The notes under the pieces: model-generated
What the model saw: only the letters and a program-made list of their open reading frames with translations
Database searches by the model: none
What the model was told of the DNA's origin: nothing
Source of the DNA: a virus
Strand: one strand, 5' to 3'
DNA: 64,000 nucleotides
Virus record (IMG/VR): IMGVR_UViG_3300021371_000007
Span: 1-64,000 of that record
Shown: one piece after another, positions 45,174 to 54,878 of the stretch
Layout of the letters: each line of letters begins with the position of its first letter
Numbering within the stretch: position 1 is the first letter of the stretch
Made by a program: the position numbers and the translations under genes

Positions 45174-47489
45174 TTATAATACACAACTTTCACAATAGTC
45201 ATCATACTCTTCATCTGAGTCAAAACTATCTCTGTCTAATTCTTCTTTATCTTCTAAGCTATTTAAGTCTAGTTCGCCTTGACCATCATAGGTATTAAAG
45301 TAATATAATTGTTTACCTCCATACTTATAAAACATTAATAAGTGTTGTAACATTAAACTCATAGGTATTTTTTCTTCTTCAAAATACTGAGGGTTATAGC
45401 TTGTATTAACACTAATACCTTGATCAATATATTTTTGTAGTACAGCCATAATCTTAATATATCCTTCTGGAGAACGTTGGTTCCATAATAAATCATATTT
45501 ATTTTTTAGCTTGTGTATTCCAGGAACTACTTGTTTTAATACTCCATGTTTAGATTGCTTAATACTTACTAAGCTTCTAGGAGGTTCAATACCATTAGTA
45601 CTATTACTTATCTGAGCACTAGTTTCTGCGGGCATAAGAGCCATTAGCGTTGAGTTACGGATACCTGTTGTTTTTAGTTGTTCACGTAGTCCTGACCAAT
45701 CCATACGTTCTATGTGTGGGACTAGCTCGTCTACGTCTTTCTTGTATGTTTGATTAGGGGTAATACCATGTCCATATTTTGTTTCCATAACTCCTGGGCA
45801 TGCACCTTTATCAACGGCTAAATCTGCACTTGCTTTAATTAAGTAATAACTCCATGCTTCTGCCCACTCATCTATAAGAGATAATCCTTGCTCATCTATA
45901 TCTTGATAATTAAGATTATTTTTAGCTAACCAATACGCAAAATTAATAATACCAACGCCTAAAGGTCTTCTTTTTTCTGTAGATAACTGTGCTGCACGTA
46001 AAGGGTAATCTTGATAGCTTAGTAGGGCGTCTAAACCTCTTATGGCTAAAGCCCCTACTCTCTCAAAGTCTTCTTTACATTTTACATTACCCCAATTAAC
46101 AGCACTTAAAGTACATAGGCTTATCTCTCCTTCTTCATCGAATATATCTTTTAAAGGCTTGGTAGGTAAGTCTATCTCTGCACATAAATTAGACTGATGA
46201 ATAGGAGCTACTTTCTCATCAAAACTAGAATGTGTATTAGCATGGTCCACATTTTGTAAGTATATACGTCCTGTATTTTTACGTTCTTCCATAAATGAAG
46301 AAAATAAGTCAATAGCACTTACAGTTTTCTTTCGTAGCTTTGTATTTTTTTCTGCTCCCTCATACATTATTTTAAAAGTATCAGGATCGTTAAAGAATGA
46401 GTCATACAACCCTGGAACATCGCTAGGAGAAAATAGAGTTATATCTCCTCCAGTAATTAAGCGTTCGTAAAACAACTTATTAAATTGTACGCCATAATCC
46501 ATATGTCTTACACGATTTTCTTCTGTGCCTTTGTTATTTTTTAGTACGAGTAAGTCTTCAACCTCTAAGTGCCAAATTGGGTAATATAAAGTTGCTGCTC
46601 CATTTCTAACACCGCCTTGAGAACAGCTCCTTGTAGCTGCTTGAAACATCTTATAAAAAGGAATTACCCCTGTGTGATAGGCATCTCCTTTACGTATGGG
46701 AGAACCGATAGACCTAATTCTTCCTGCTCCAATACCAATACCTGCTTTTTGACTGACGTACTTAACAATACTAGAACTAGTAGCATTAATACTGTCAAGA
46801 CTATCATCAGCTTCAATAAGTACACAAGAAGAGAATTGTCGTTGTGGAGTACGCAGACCCGCCATGATAGGAGTAGGCAAGCTAAGCTCATGTAAACTAA
46901 TAGCATCATAGTAATCTTTTACCCATTTTAATCTAGTTTCTTTAGGATAGTTAGCAAATAGTGTCATAGATATTAACATATAGGCTACCTGAGGAGTTTC
47001 ATATATAATCTCTTCAACTCTATTTTGTACTAAATATTTACCTCTAAATTGCTCCATAGCAACATAAGTTAATTTATCATCTCGTACATGTTTGATATAT
47101 TTATTAATAGTTGAAAATTCTTTTTTAGAGTAAGTTTCTATAAGCTCACGATCATAAAACCCTAATTTTACATTTTTTTCTACTATAGAATACAGATCAG
47201 GAGGATCAAACTGCCCATATACCTCTTTACGAAGGTTGTAGTTTATTAGTCTTCCTGCAACCCATTGATAATTAGGAGTTTGCTCTGAGATTAAGTCTGC
47301 GGCACTTTTTATAAGTGTTTCTTGTACGTCTGATGTTTTAATACCATCAAAAAACTGTATTTTACTTTTAATCTCTACCTCACTAGGGCTTACTCCTGCT
47401 ATACCCTCACAAGCTAAAAAAACTACCTTATGTAGTTTTTCAATGTTTAGATCTTCTTTTTTACCTGTTCTTTTTATAACTTGTATCAT
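45174..47489 (-). CDS. nrdA: Ribonucleotide reductase alpha subunit, class Ia
   Basis: The 771-residue protein starts with an ATP-cone (IQVIKRTGKKEDLNIEKL), so it keeps an allosteric activity site. The barrel has the active-site Cys in FSSCVLIEAD, the N-x-C-x-E loop SNLCAEIDLPTKPL, and the C-terminal CESC pair that takes electrons from glutaredoxin. It converts ribonucleoside diphosphates to deoxy forms together with NrdB. It sits between sbcC and nrdB in the long operon. No intein or intron is present. Confidence 0.96.
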   Translation of the reverse strand: MIQVIKRTGKKEDLNIEKLHKVVFLACEGIAGVSPSEVEIKSKIQFFDGIKTSDVQETLIKSAADLISEQTPNYQWVAGRLINYNLRKEVYGQFDPPDLYSIVEKNVKLGFYDRELIETYSKKEFSTINKYIKHVRDDKLTYVAMEQFRGKYLVQNRVEEIIYETPQVAYMLISMTLFANYPKETRLKWVKDYYDAISLHELSLPTPIMAGLRTPQRQFSSCVLIEADDSLDSINATSSSIVKYVSQKAGIGIGAGRIRSIGSPIRKGDAYHTGVIPFYKMFQAATRSCSQGGVRNGAATLYYPIWHLEVEDLLVLKNNKGTEENRVRHMDYGVQFNKLFYERLITGGDITLFSPSDVPGLYDSFFNDPDTFKIMYEGAEKNTKLRKKTVSAIDLFSSFMEERKNTGRIYLQNVDHANTHSSFDEKVAPIHQSNLCAEIDLPTKPLKDIFDEEGEISLCTLSAVNWGNVKCKEDFERVGALAIRGLDALLSYQDYPLRAAQLSTEKRRPLGVGIINFAYWLAKNNLNYQDIDEQGLSLIDEWAEAWSYYLIKASADLAVDKGACPGVMETKYGHGITPNQTYKKDVDELVPHIERMDWSGLREQLKTTGIRNSTLMALMPAETSAQISNSTNGIEPPRSLVSIKQSKHGVLKQVVPGIHKLKNKYDLLWNQRSPEGYIKIMAVLQKYIDQGISVNTSYNPQYFEEEKIPMSLMLQHLLMFYKYGGKQLYYFNTYDGQGELDLNSLEDKEELDRDSFDSDEEYDDYCESCVL

Positions 47490-47498
47490 GGCACTCCT

Positions 47499-49322
47499 TT
47501 ATACTATCCTACTCATATTATTTTCTTTTACTATCTCTATCTTAGGTATTAGAGGGTGGTTATAGTCGTGACTAATAAGAAAAACATTTAATCCTTCTTC
47601 TACAGATAAAACTTCAAATAGCTTTTCTTTTCCTGCCTCGTCTAGTACACCTGTTATCTCATCTAAAAATAGTAGATTTAAACTATTACCGCCTATTTTA
47701 GAAAGAGTAGATCTTACTGCGAGTAATACGCTTGTTTGTACCCTACTAAACTCTCCCCCTGATAAAGACTCTATAGTTACTTCCTTACCTTCATTAATAA
47801 CAATTACATTCAGTTTTTCTCCTGTTAATCTAAATAGTACTGAAAACTGACCGTCAGACAGTATAGATAAATATTTATTAATAGTTTGTTCTAAATCTTT
47901 TGCTACATTCTCTAGTTTAAATGCTACAATACCCGAAGAAGAAAACGCTTTTTTAAGTATTTGAATATTGTTAACCTTATCTTGAAGATTTAGTATATCA
48001 TTTCTTAATACTAGCTGTCTAGATAAAAATTTTTCCTTTTCCTCTGAAAATAGATCTACTTTTGTGTTGTGCACCCTAATATCTTCGTTTATTTTTTCTG
48101 TATAATTTTTTTCTGTTTTTTGAATTTTTAAGGTATTTTTTAAAGTACTTAATTCTGCTTGTATTTCTCTCTTATCAGGAACCTCAGTAGGAAGAGTCTT
48201 ATCAATTAGATTAGAAATAGTCTCAAACTTTTCTATATTTTTTTGATTTATTTCATATTTTTTAAGTAAAGATTTATACACATCATTTTTAGCGGTTAAA
48301 GAAATAAACTTATCTTTATAGTTACTATAAATAATCTTACTATCTTCTATTTGTTGCTCAAATTTATTTTTTTGTATTATAGATTGAGATATATCTAATT
48401 CTTGACCACATGCATAACATTTATCTTCTAAGTCTAGACCTTTTAATTTTTTATTAGTATCTTCAACAACTCTTTTAGCATTATTAGCCGTTTCTCTGGC
48501 CTCTTGTATTTCTTTATCTAAGTTTGGGTCTTCTGGCTTTTCTAAAGACACATCAAAATAAATAGATTCTAACTCTTTGATATTTATATTATTCTTGTCT
48601 ATCTGTCTAGTATCTTTTTCTAGATTAGATAGAGAAGCTTCTAGCTTAATAATTTCTTCTTCTAAGGAGGGGTCTATATCTATTATCTGTACAAATTCTT
48701 TTTTACTTCCTATATTTATATTTGAAATACTAGTTTCTACTGCTTTTTGTTCGCCTTTAAAAGAAACTAATTTTCGTTCTTCTTCTGTTCCTGTCTTTTT
48801 TATCTCTTCTCCAATAGTTAAATATTTTTCTAAACTAAATAGATTTATTAAGAACTTTTTTCTGTTAGAGTCTGTAGCTTTTAAAAAGTCTAGTAAGTCT
48901 GTTGAGCTTTGATAAGATAACTGAGAAAATACTTCAAAAGTCATACCGAATAGAGAGTGTAGTTTCTTATAAGTATCTAGAACTTTATGTTCTGATATAT
49001 CTTCTTTTCCTTTATATAAAACTACTTTAGTCTGTGCCCCTGATCTTTTAACATCTAACGCGTACTCTATAGAATCGACAGAAAAAATTAAGTTAGCAGA
49101 CCAGTTTTTTGAGTTGGAATACTTGTTTAGTATATCCCCCTTTTTAATTCCTTTAATATTTTTATTAAAAAGTATTTCTTGTAGTATAAAAGCAATAGAG
49201 CTTTTACCGCTACCGTTAGGCGCAGATAATTGAGTTATTTTTTCTTTATCTAACTGTATAGATATATTTTCTCCATAACTATACATATTACTAAATTTTA
49301 AAGTTTTTAGAATAATAGACAT
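47499..49322 (-). CDS. SbcC/Rad50-type recombination ATPase (T4 gp46-like)
   Basis: The 607-residue protein has Walker A APNGSGKS near residue 35, long coiled coils, a zinc-hook CYAC (near residues 300-303), the ABC signature LSGGEFSRVQ and Walker B LLFLDEI. With the next gene it forms an SbcCD/Mre11-Rad50 complex that trims DNA ends for recombination-dependent replication. It is short for SbcC (about 1000) but normal for phage gp46 types. Confidence 0.92.
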   Translation of the reverse strand: MSIILKTLKFSNMYSYGENISIQLDKEKITQLSAPNGSGKSSIAFILQEILFNKNIKGIKKGDILNKYSNSKNWSANLIFSVDSIEYALDVKRSGAQTKVVLYKGKEDISEHKVLDTYKKLHSLFGMTFEVFSQLSYQSSTDLLDFLKATDSNRKKFLINLFSLEKYLTIGEEIKKTGTEEERKLVSFKGEQKAVETSISNINIGSKKEFVQIIDIDPSLEEEIIKLEASLSNLEKDTRQIDKNNINIKELESIYFDVSLEKPEDPNLDKEIQEARETANNAKRVVEDTNKKLKGLDLEDKCYACGQELDISQSIIQKNKFEQQIEDSKIIYSNYKDKFISLTAKNDVYKSLLKKYEINQKNIEKFETISNLIDKTLPTEVPDKREIQAELSTLKNTLKIQKTEKNYTEKINEDIRVHNTKVDLFSEEKEKFLSRQLVLRNDILNLQDKVNNIQILKKAFSSSGIVAFKLENVAKDLEQTINKYLSILSDGQFSVLFRLTGEKLNVIVINEGKEVTIESLSGGEFSRVQTSVLLAVRSTLSKIGGNSLNLLFLDEITGVLDEAGKEKLFEVLSVEEGLNVFLISHDYNHPLIPKIEIVKENNMSRIV

Positions 49323-49325
49323 AAT

Positions 49326-50291
49326 TTATTTTATACCTAACTCTTTAAATTGATTTATAATAGGTTCTTTATCTTCTATTTTTATATAAGATAAGTACTC
49401 TTCTAATTCCTCTACCAAGCTTTTATTTCTAAGATCCAACTTAGAGTCTTCTGCAGGCTGTATAGCTATTTTTTTATCTATTAAGTCTGAGTTCTCTATC
49501 TTAGATACTTCATCTATAGACCCTGTAATTTCATATATTACATGGTCGTAGTCATGAGGAATTATGTCTTTTTGTTTAGATACTGTTTTTCTAATTAATT
49601 TAGGAAGCTTTAAATCAACAAATTCTCGTGAATAGTTTTGAGAATCTATACAGTTAAATATATCTATACCATATTGCCTTTTAAAATCTCTATCGAAGTG
49701 AGTGTTTAAAGGGCTGCCAGGATAGTAAGCATTATAATCTTTATACTTATGATTAAAATGTAAGTCTCCTAGTAATATTAAAGGCCAGTCTCTTAACTGT
49801 TCAAAATCAAACTCTTCACTTACATGAGGAGGAACTTCTCCTCTTATATGTGTTACTAAAATATCATCTTTTACATATTTAGGTATATTACCTATTTGCA
49901 TTTCCCCATAAGGAAAAAACTGAAACCATTTGTTATGTGACGAATATCTAGCATTTTTTGTTACTATTTTTACTTTCGTATTAGTTATAGCATTATCTTG
50001 ATTAAAGTACTCTAAAAAGGTTTCTCCTTTTTTAGTAGCTTCATGATTTCCTGGTATTATAAAAGTATCTATAGTTACTGAGTTAATATAACTAAGAAAC
50101 AGACAAATCTCATCGGGTTCAGGTTTTTTATCAAAAACATCTCCTGCTATAATATGAATGTCACAAGAAGATTCAAGCTCACGCAACTTTTGAAACATGA
50201 GCTTAAATCTATTTTCTTGCCAAGCATATGGCACTTTCTTTTTTCTTAATAGTATATGCCAGTCTGCGCTGGAAAGAATTTTAACCGCCAT
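49326..50291 (-). CDS. SbcD/Mre11-type nuclease (T4 gp47-like)
   Basis: The 321-residue metallophosphatase has the motifs SSADWH, AGDVFD, PGNHE, THIRGE and GDLHFN in the normal order. It is the nuclease partner of the SbcC-like ATPase. Its start overlaps the end of the glycosyltransferase gene by 11 bases, and only 3 bases separate it from the ATPase gene. Confidence 0.92.
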   Translation of the reverse strand: MAVKILSSADWHILLRKKKVPYAWQENRFKLMFQKLRELESSCDIHIIAGDVFDKKPEPDEICLFLSYINSVTIDTFIIPGNHEATKKGETFLEYFNQDNAITNTKVKIVTKNARYSSHNKWFQFFPYGEMQIGNIPKYVKDDILVTHIRGEVPPHVSEEFDFEQLRDWPLILLGDLHFNHKYKDYNAYYPGSPLNTHFDRDFKRQYGIDIFNCIDSQNYSREFVDLKLPKLIRKTVSKQKDIIPHDYDHVIYEITGSIDEVSKIENSDLIDKKIAIQPAEDSKLDLRNKSLVEELEEYLSYIKIEDKEPIINQFKELGIK

Positions 50292-51294
50292 AATTAAATA
50301 TTTTGTTTAAGTTTCCTTGAAAAGTAAAAGAACCAACATGATTAAGTTTAGTATTAGGATCTACCCATATTTTACCACCTAAAGCTTGCCATCTTCTACA
50401 GAAAGTATAGTCCTCAGATAAATATCTATTATCTTTAGGATCGTGTATTGTATCAAATAGAGAGTAGCAATACTTATTAAACTTTGGATCTATAGAGCTA
50501 TCATTCTTATAAAATAAGTCTGGATACGCTTCAAACATCGCTTTAACTACTTCTTTTTTTACTATAAAGAATCCTGTAGAAGCATCTAATACTTCTACGG
50601 CACCGTCTGAACTCGCTACTTTTTTAGTTTCTCTATTTTCAAACTTTAAATTTATAGCATACTCAGCACCAAAAGTTGCAGGGTCTTCTTCTTTTCTTTC
50701 TACTGCTCTACTAACTCCTGCCCAATCTACTGTTTTCTTTGGGTATGCAGCAGCAGTTATATTTTTATTCATGGCTAACATTCTTAATACTGAGTCAGCC
50801 TCGAATTCTATATCAGCATCAATAAACATTAAATGGGTAGCTGATTCATCTGCCATAAACATAGCTGTTAATATGTTTCTAGCTCTAGTTACTAAGCTTT
50901 CATTTCTTAAGGTTGTAATTCTAAAATTAATACCATTTTGAATCATAGCTTGAGACAGCTTAAACATACTTAAAAAATATTGATCTGTAACCATCCCCCC
51001 ATAACAAGGAGTAGCAAAGAATATATTCATTTTTTTAAGCTCTTCAGAGTCTAACTTTACTTGTTGAGGGCCTACTTGATTAAAATACGCTTTTCCATCT
51101 TCAGGTATTTTTACGCCCTCTAAAGAGGGATTTCCTATTCCTTTAGGAGTAGATAGTTCTTTAAAAGCTTTAGTATCAATAGATATTTCTGATTGAGCTG
51201 CTTTAGGTTTGTTATTAGCCTCAGAAGAAGTTTTAGGGGAGCTGGAAGGCTCCCCTTTACTACCTGAGTACTCAGATAATTTTTTCTTAGTCAT
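50281..51294 (-). CDS. GT-A glycosyltransferase-like protein
   Basis: The 337-residue protein has a disordered Ser/Lys-rich first 90 residues, then a GT-A fold: IFFATPCYGG, NESLVTRARN, LMFIDADIEF (D-x-D), a long loop, and LSEDYTFCRRW near the end, which fits the acid-base or acceptor site. The family includes phage proteins often found in replication regions of large marine phages. The donor sugar and target are unknown; DNA, virion or host surface glycans are all possible. It lies between SSB and SbcD. Confidence 0.8.
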   Translation of the reverse strand: MTKKKLSEYSGSKGEPSSSPKTSSEANNKPKAAQSEISIDTKAFKELSTPKGIGNPSLEGVKIPEDGKAYFNQVGPQQVKLDSEELKKMNIFFATPCYGGMVTDQYFLSMFKLSQAMIQNGINFRITTLRNESLVTRARNILTAMFMADESATHLMFIDADIEFEADSVLRMLAMNKNITAAAYPKKTVDWAGVSRAVERKEEDPATFGAEYAINLKFENRETKKVASSDGAVEVLDASTGFFIVKKEVVKAMFEAYPDLFYKNDSSIDPKFNKYCYSLFDTIHDPKDNRYLSEDYTFCRRWQALGGKIWVDPNTKLNHVGSFTFQGNLNKIFNYGG

Positions 51295-51962
51295 TAAATA
51301 TCTTCCATTCTTTCATCATCATCTACTCTTAAATCAGCAGCTACTGCTTCTGAAAAGTAGGCGGTATTGCGAAGTAAAAATTCTTTTTGAGCTTCATATG
51401 TTGGACGTTTAAATATCTTCTCTAGCTCAAAAAGTTCAGCATTTTTTTCTTCATCTGTAAGAGGTACAGTTCTTCTAGAAGGGATACAAGTATATTTTAC
51501 ATTCATAACTTGTGGTCCAGTCTTTTCTTTCTTGATAGTAATATCGTATCCTTCTTCTGTATCTGAAGGATTACCGTACTCTGGGTTCATAGCATAGTCT
51601 AAGATTTGTCTATATATAGTAGGCTTAAGATCAAATAATTTAATAGACCCGTCTTTTCTATCTACTGCATTACACACATAAGAAAATACAGGTTTATCTT
51701 GATAGATGTCAGGATCAATTTCTTTTACAGGATCAATACCTTCCTGTTCTTGGAAAGTTTCGTTTTCTCTTACGAAACTTAGACATTCAATAGGGGTTCT
51801 TTTTCCTTCGTTATTGGTTACCCAATAAACAAAACGAGGCATTACATCCCCAATTAATCTAATCTTATTTTCTCCTTCTGTGAGCTTAATACGCTCAATA
51901 TTTCTATTCCCACCACTATTATTTGCGGGTTGTACTTTTAAGTTTGTCCATTGTAAGGCCAT
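51294..51962 (-). CDS. ssb: Single-stranded DNA-binding protein (gp32-like)
   Basis: The 222-residue protein has a beta-rich core with NKIRLIGDVMPRFVYW, a middle part with two Cys and many aromatic residues, and an acidic end (RVDDDERMEDI), the usual plan of phage SSBs with a C-terminal partner-binding tail. It is in the long replication operon next to the UvsW-like helicase and SbcCD. The OB fold is inferred. Confidence 0.75.
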   Translation of the reverse strand: MALQWTNLKVQPANNSGGNRNIERIKLTEGENKIRLIGDVMPRFVYWVTNNEGKRTPIECLSFVRENETFQEQEGIDPVKEIDPDIYQDKPVFSYVCNAVDRKDGSIKLFDLKPTIYRQILDYAMNPEYGNPSDTEEGYDITIKKEKTGPQVMNVKYTCIPSRRTVPLTDEEKNAELFELEKIFKRPTYEAQKEFLLRNTAYFSEAVAADLRVDDDERMEDI

Positions 51963-51963
51963 A

Positions 51964-52401
51964 TTATTTCTCCAATATAAGTTTTATTTTCCGATCAGAA
52001 TGATTTATAAGAGGATTTTTATGATATTTTGTATCTACAAAGTAATCAGGTAAAAATCTATTTTTATTATCTAAACTTCTCTGACCAAGGATATGTAAGT
52101 AATCGCTTTTGATATTACTAGGAAGAGAATAGTGTAGCCATGAACCGTTTGTCATATAACACTGAGGCTCTTCTATTGTAAATCTAGAGACGATTTTATC
52201 AGGATATTTATCAAAATATCCTTTAGTAATAAGAAATTGTGGAAAGTTATCTATTTTTAACTTTTCTTTTAGGTTATAAAAGTTATTAGATATTATTTTA
52301 TTAGGTCCTATAGCTAAAGCAAAGGTTAATAAAATTTCTGCGTCTTTGATATTTTTAGCAGCTTTTTTTATTTCTAATATATTTAATAGTATACGCTTCA
52401 T
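51964..52401 (-). CDS. Unknown protein, replication operon
   Basis: The 145-residue product starts at ATG 52401 with AGGT just upstream; a TTG at 52416 would add five residues. It is rich in Asn, Lys, Tyr and Ile with no clear motif. It lies between the UvsW-like helicase and SSB genes, so a link to recombination or to the sugar genes of the operon is possible. I do not recognise it. Confidence 0.55.
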   Translation of the reverse strand: MKRILLNILEIKKAAKNIKDAEILLTFALAIGPNKIISNNFYNLKEKLKIDNFPQFLITKGYFDKYPDKIVSRFTIEEPQCYMTNGSWLHYSLPSNIKSDYLHILGQRSLDNKNRFLPDYFVDTKYHKNPLINHSDRKIKLILEK

Positions 52402-52418
52402 GAGACCTGCTGTCAATA

Positions 52419-53726
52419 TTAATTTGAATTTATATGAAATTGTTGCTTATCATACCATTGTAATCTTTTTTCTTGCATGTTTTTTACTATAGGTCCTCGC
52501 AACCAAAAGTCTACAATTAGAGGAAATTTCTTTTCTTCGTGTTCTCTTACTATTCTTCCTATTCTCTGTTCCAGTTTAGCATAGTTATTTTGAGGACAAG
52601 TAAAAAATATAGTATCTAACCTATGGCAAGATATTCCTTCATCAAATATCTTTGTACTCAATATAGCATTAACAGATTTACCAGCGTTTTCTAGTATAGA
52701 TTCTCTATCAGAGTTTTTAGTCGCACCTACTAAAAGTCTAGAGCCTTCTAGTTTTTCATGTATACCGTTTAACATATCAATTCGCTCACTTACTATTAGT
52801 ATACATCTACCTAATGCTATTTTTCTTCTAGCCGTGTCACATATTAAATCTATATAGTTGTCATTTCTGGCTAAAGTGTTTAAAGCTAGTGCCCAGTCTC
52901 TAGCAGGGTTTCTTATTCTAAAATTAATATCTGTACGTACAACCTCTACTGACGGCGTAAGCCGTGCTTTGTCTACTGCAGTTATTCTATTAGGACCAAA
53001 ATAGTCAGATAGGACTATGTGCATACCATCTTTTCTAGTTGGGGTAGCAGATAACGCTATTTTAGTTCTAGCACTTAAACCATTAACTACTCTACTAAAC
53101 ATTTCAGCGGGGCATAAATGTGCTTCATCTACTAGTACTACTTCAAAATTATTTTTTAGCGTATCTAAGTGATTTATAAGAGTCTTATATATAGCTACTG
53201 TAATATCTTTTACTTGTAACTTGCCATCTCCAATAAAGCCTATATCTTCTCCAGGTATTAGCTCTTTTAAAGAGTCATACCATTGATATGCTAGTAGCTT
53301 AGTATGTACTATAATAACAGTAGGCTTAGAGTTATTAGCTATCAAATAGCAACCAAGAAAAGTTTTACCCCAACCACAAGGAGCTTTTATAAGACCGTTA
53401 TACAGTCTTTCATTTTTATATATTTTATTAGCTACTTGTTGTTGTTCTGTTTTTAAAATACCTTTAAACTTCCAATTTCTTCTGTTAAAAAGAGGTCTAT
53501 TGTCTACGACATTTTTAAAATCTATTTTGTAGAAAGACCCTGAAGGTATAGAATGAACATCTTCTCCCTCTTCAGGAAACTGAAAAGTAGTAGCAAATTC
53601 ATCACCTATTTTATAATGAAAATGATCATAAAATATATCATCCACATCTTGTTCTAAATCTTCTTTTTTGAAATAGATTTTATCTGAGATTGTAGCATTT
53701 TTTAAGACAAATTTAGTATAGCTCAT
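52419..53726 (-). CDS. UvsW-like DEAD/DEAH-box helicase
   Basis: The 435-residue SF2 helicase shows motif I APCGWGKT, Ia, motif II VLVDEAHLC, motif III ALSATPTR, motif V (ILSTKIFDEGIS) and motif VI EQRIGRIVREH. The N-terminal extension (about 100 residues) precedes the Q-like region. UvsW in T4 remodels branched DNA and turns off origin replication. ATGA overlap joins it to the gene before. Confidence 0.88.
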   Translation of the reverse strand: MSYTKFVLKNATISDKIYFKKEDLEQDVDDIFYDHFHYKIGDEFATTFQFPEEGEDVHSIPSGSFYKIDFKNVVDNRPLFNRRNWKFKGILKTEQQQVANKIYKNERLYNGLIKAPCGWGKTFLGCYLIANNSKPTVIIVHTKLLAYQWYDSLKELIPGEDIGFIGDGKLQVKDITVAIYKTLINHLDTLKNNFEVVLVDEAHLCPAEMFSRVVNGLSARTKIALSATPTRKDGMHIVLSDYFGPNRITAVDKARLTPSVEVVRTDINFRIRNPARDWALALNTLARNDNYIDLICDTARRKIALGRCILIVSERIDMLNGIHEKLEGSRLLVGATKNSDRESILENAGKSVNAILSTKIFDEGISCHRLDTIFFTCPQNNYAKLEQRIGRIVREHEEKKFPLIVDFWLRGPIVKNMQEKRLQWYDKQQFHINSN

Positions 53727-54247
53727 AATCTTATTCTATCCTTTTTATTATAGAAAGCGCTAAATTCATAAATATGCCAACAAAAATCTATGTATACTAA
53801 TCCTGCCCATAAGTTTTTTAAATTTTCAATATTAAGTAAAAATTTAGGTAGCTCAAAAGGATGACTTATATTTTCTACCCAAAAAGCAGTCTCTTTTACT
53901 TTTATTATTTTTCTATAACTCATTTTATAGTGCTTATAGTAATTATCAAAGTAGTGAGTATTTAAATTACTGTCATACCCCCAATTACTTTTACTAAGTA
54001 GTAATGCGCTTAAATTTGTACAAGTATAATCATATTTTATAGTATAATTATTAACACTATTTAAATATTCTAATCTCTTTAAATAGTTATCATCAGACAT
54101 ATTGTCCCAGCTATCTACTAATAGCAAACTATCAGAGGAAATAAAATCCTTTTTAATAAATAACTTTTTATCTCTAAATATCTCATCTACGGGAGAATTT
54201 TTTAAAGTAAATATAGGATATTTTATATTATAAAATTTACTTCTCAT
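53723..54247 (-). CDS. Unknown protein next to sulfotransferase-like gene
   Basis: The product has 174 residues, is Asn/Lys/Tyr-rich, has a Trp-rich C-terminal part (NLWAGLVYIDFCWHIYEF), and shows no recognised motif. It overlaps its neighbours by 11 and 4 bases, so expression is coupled. By place it may act with the sulfotransferase-like protein. No function can be given. Confidence 0.6.
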   Translation of the reverse strand: MRSKFYNIKYPIFTLKNSPVDEIFRDKKLFIKKDFISSDSLLLVDSWDNMSDDNYLKRLEYLNSVNNYTIKYDYTCTNLSALLLSKSNWGYDSNLNTHYFDNYYKHYKMSYRKIIKVKETAFWVENISHPFELPKFLLNIENLKNLWAGLVYIDFCWHIYEFSAFYNKKDRIRL

Positions 54248-54878
54248 AGCCTCTTAGTCTTAACCAATTATTTAGTCTGCTGTTATATTTATAGTTTTTT
54301 TCAGATAGGTAATTTTTAAAATCTGTATGTTTTAGATTGATATGATTATGATGATACATAGTAATAGGATCTTGCTCACCTGTACTTAATTTATTTGCTA
54401 TCAGTATATTCTTTTGTATAGTGTTACTATCAGATAACTCATCTAATATATACTTAGGCAATAATAAATTTAAGTGCCTAACTATTTTATAAATTGCTCT
54501 ATCTATATTTAGAATATCATACTCATACCTAAGACTAAGTATTTTTAAATCCTCTTTTAAAGCTTTATCAAATACTAAATAATCATACTCTAGTAAGAAG
54601 TCAAACCAATCTTTAAAAGTATTTACATTAAATTGCTTATACGACCACTCACAAAATTCTTCTTCTGTTAAGTTTCTTTTTCTCATAATAGATGCAGTTA
54701 TAGATCTTAAGTCTCTATAGGAATATATATTAAAGTCTCTATCACTTACAGGATACGTTATCCACTTTTCATGACATTTTTTTACGTTTGTAACTATAAA
54801 TCTTTTATTTATTAACTGTTTACAAATATTAAAAGAAACAGTAGTTCCGCTTCTATAAAGCCCGTTTACATATATCAT
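54237..54878 (-). CDS. Sulfotransferase-like protein
   Basis: The 213-residue protein begins IYVNGLYRSGTTVSFNICKQ, a P-loop-like PAPS-binding element (RSGTT) as in sulfotransferases, and has YRDLRSITASIMRKR where the second PAPS-binding motif is expected. Late residues (LKHTDFKNYL) form a C-terminal helix. It could transfer sulfate to a glycan or small molecule. It overlaps the DNA polymerase gene by 4 bases (ATGA) in the replication operon, an unusual place. Kinase-like P-loop enzymes are an alternative. Confidence 0.65.
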   Translation of the reverse strand: MIYVNGLYRSGTTVSFNICKQLINKRFIVTNVKKCHEKWITYPVSDRDFNIYSYRDLRSITASIMRKRNLTEEEFCEWSYKQFNVNTFKDWFDFLLEYDYLVFDKALKEDLKILSLRYEYDILNIDRAIYKIVRHLNLLLPKYILDELSDSNTIQKNILIANKLSTGEQDPITMYHHNHINLKHTDFKNYLSEKNYKYNSRLNNWLRLRGYEK

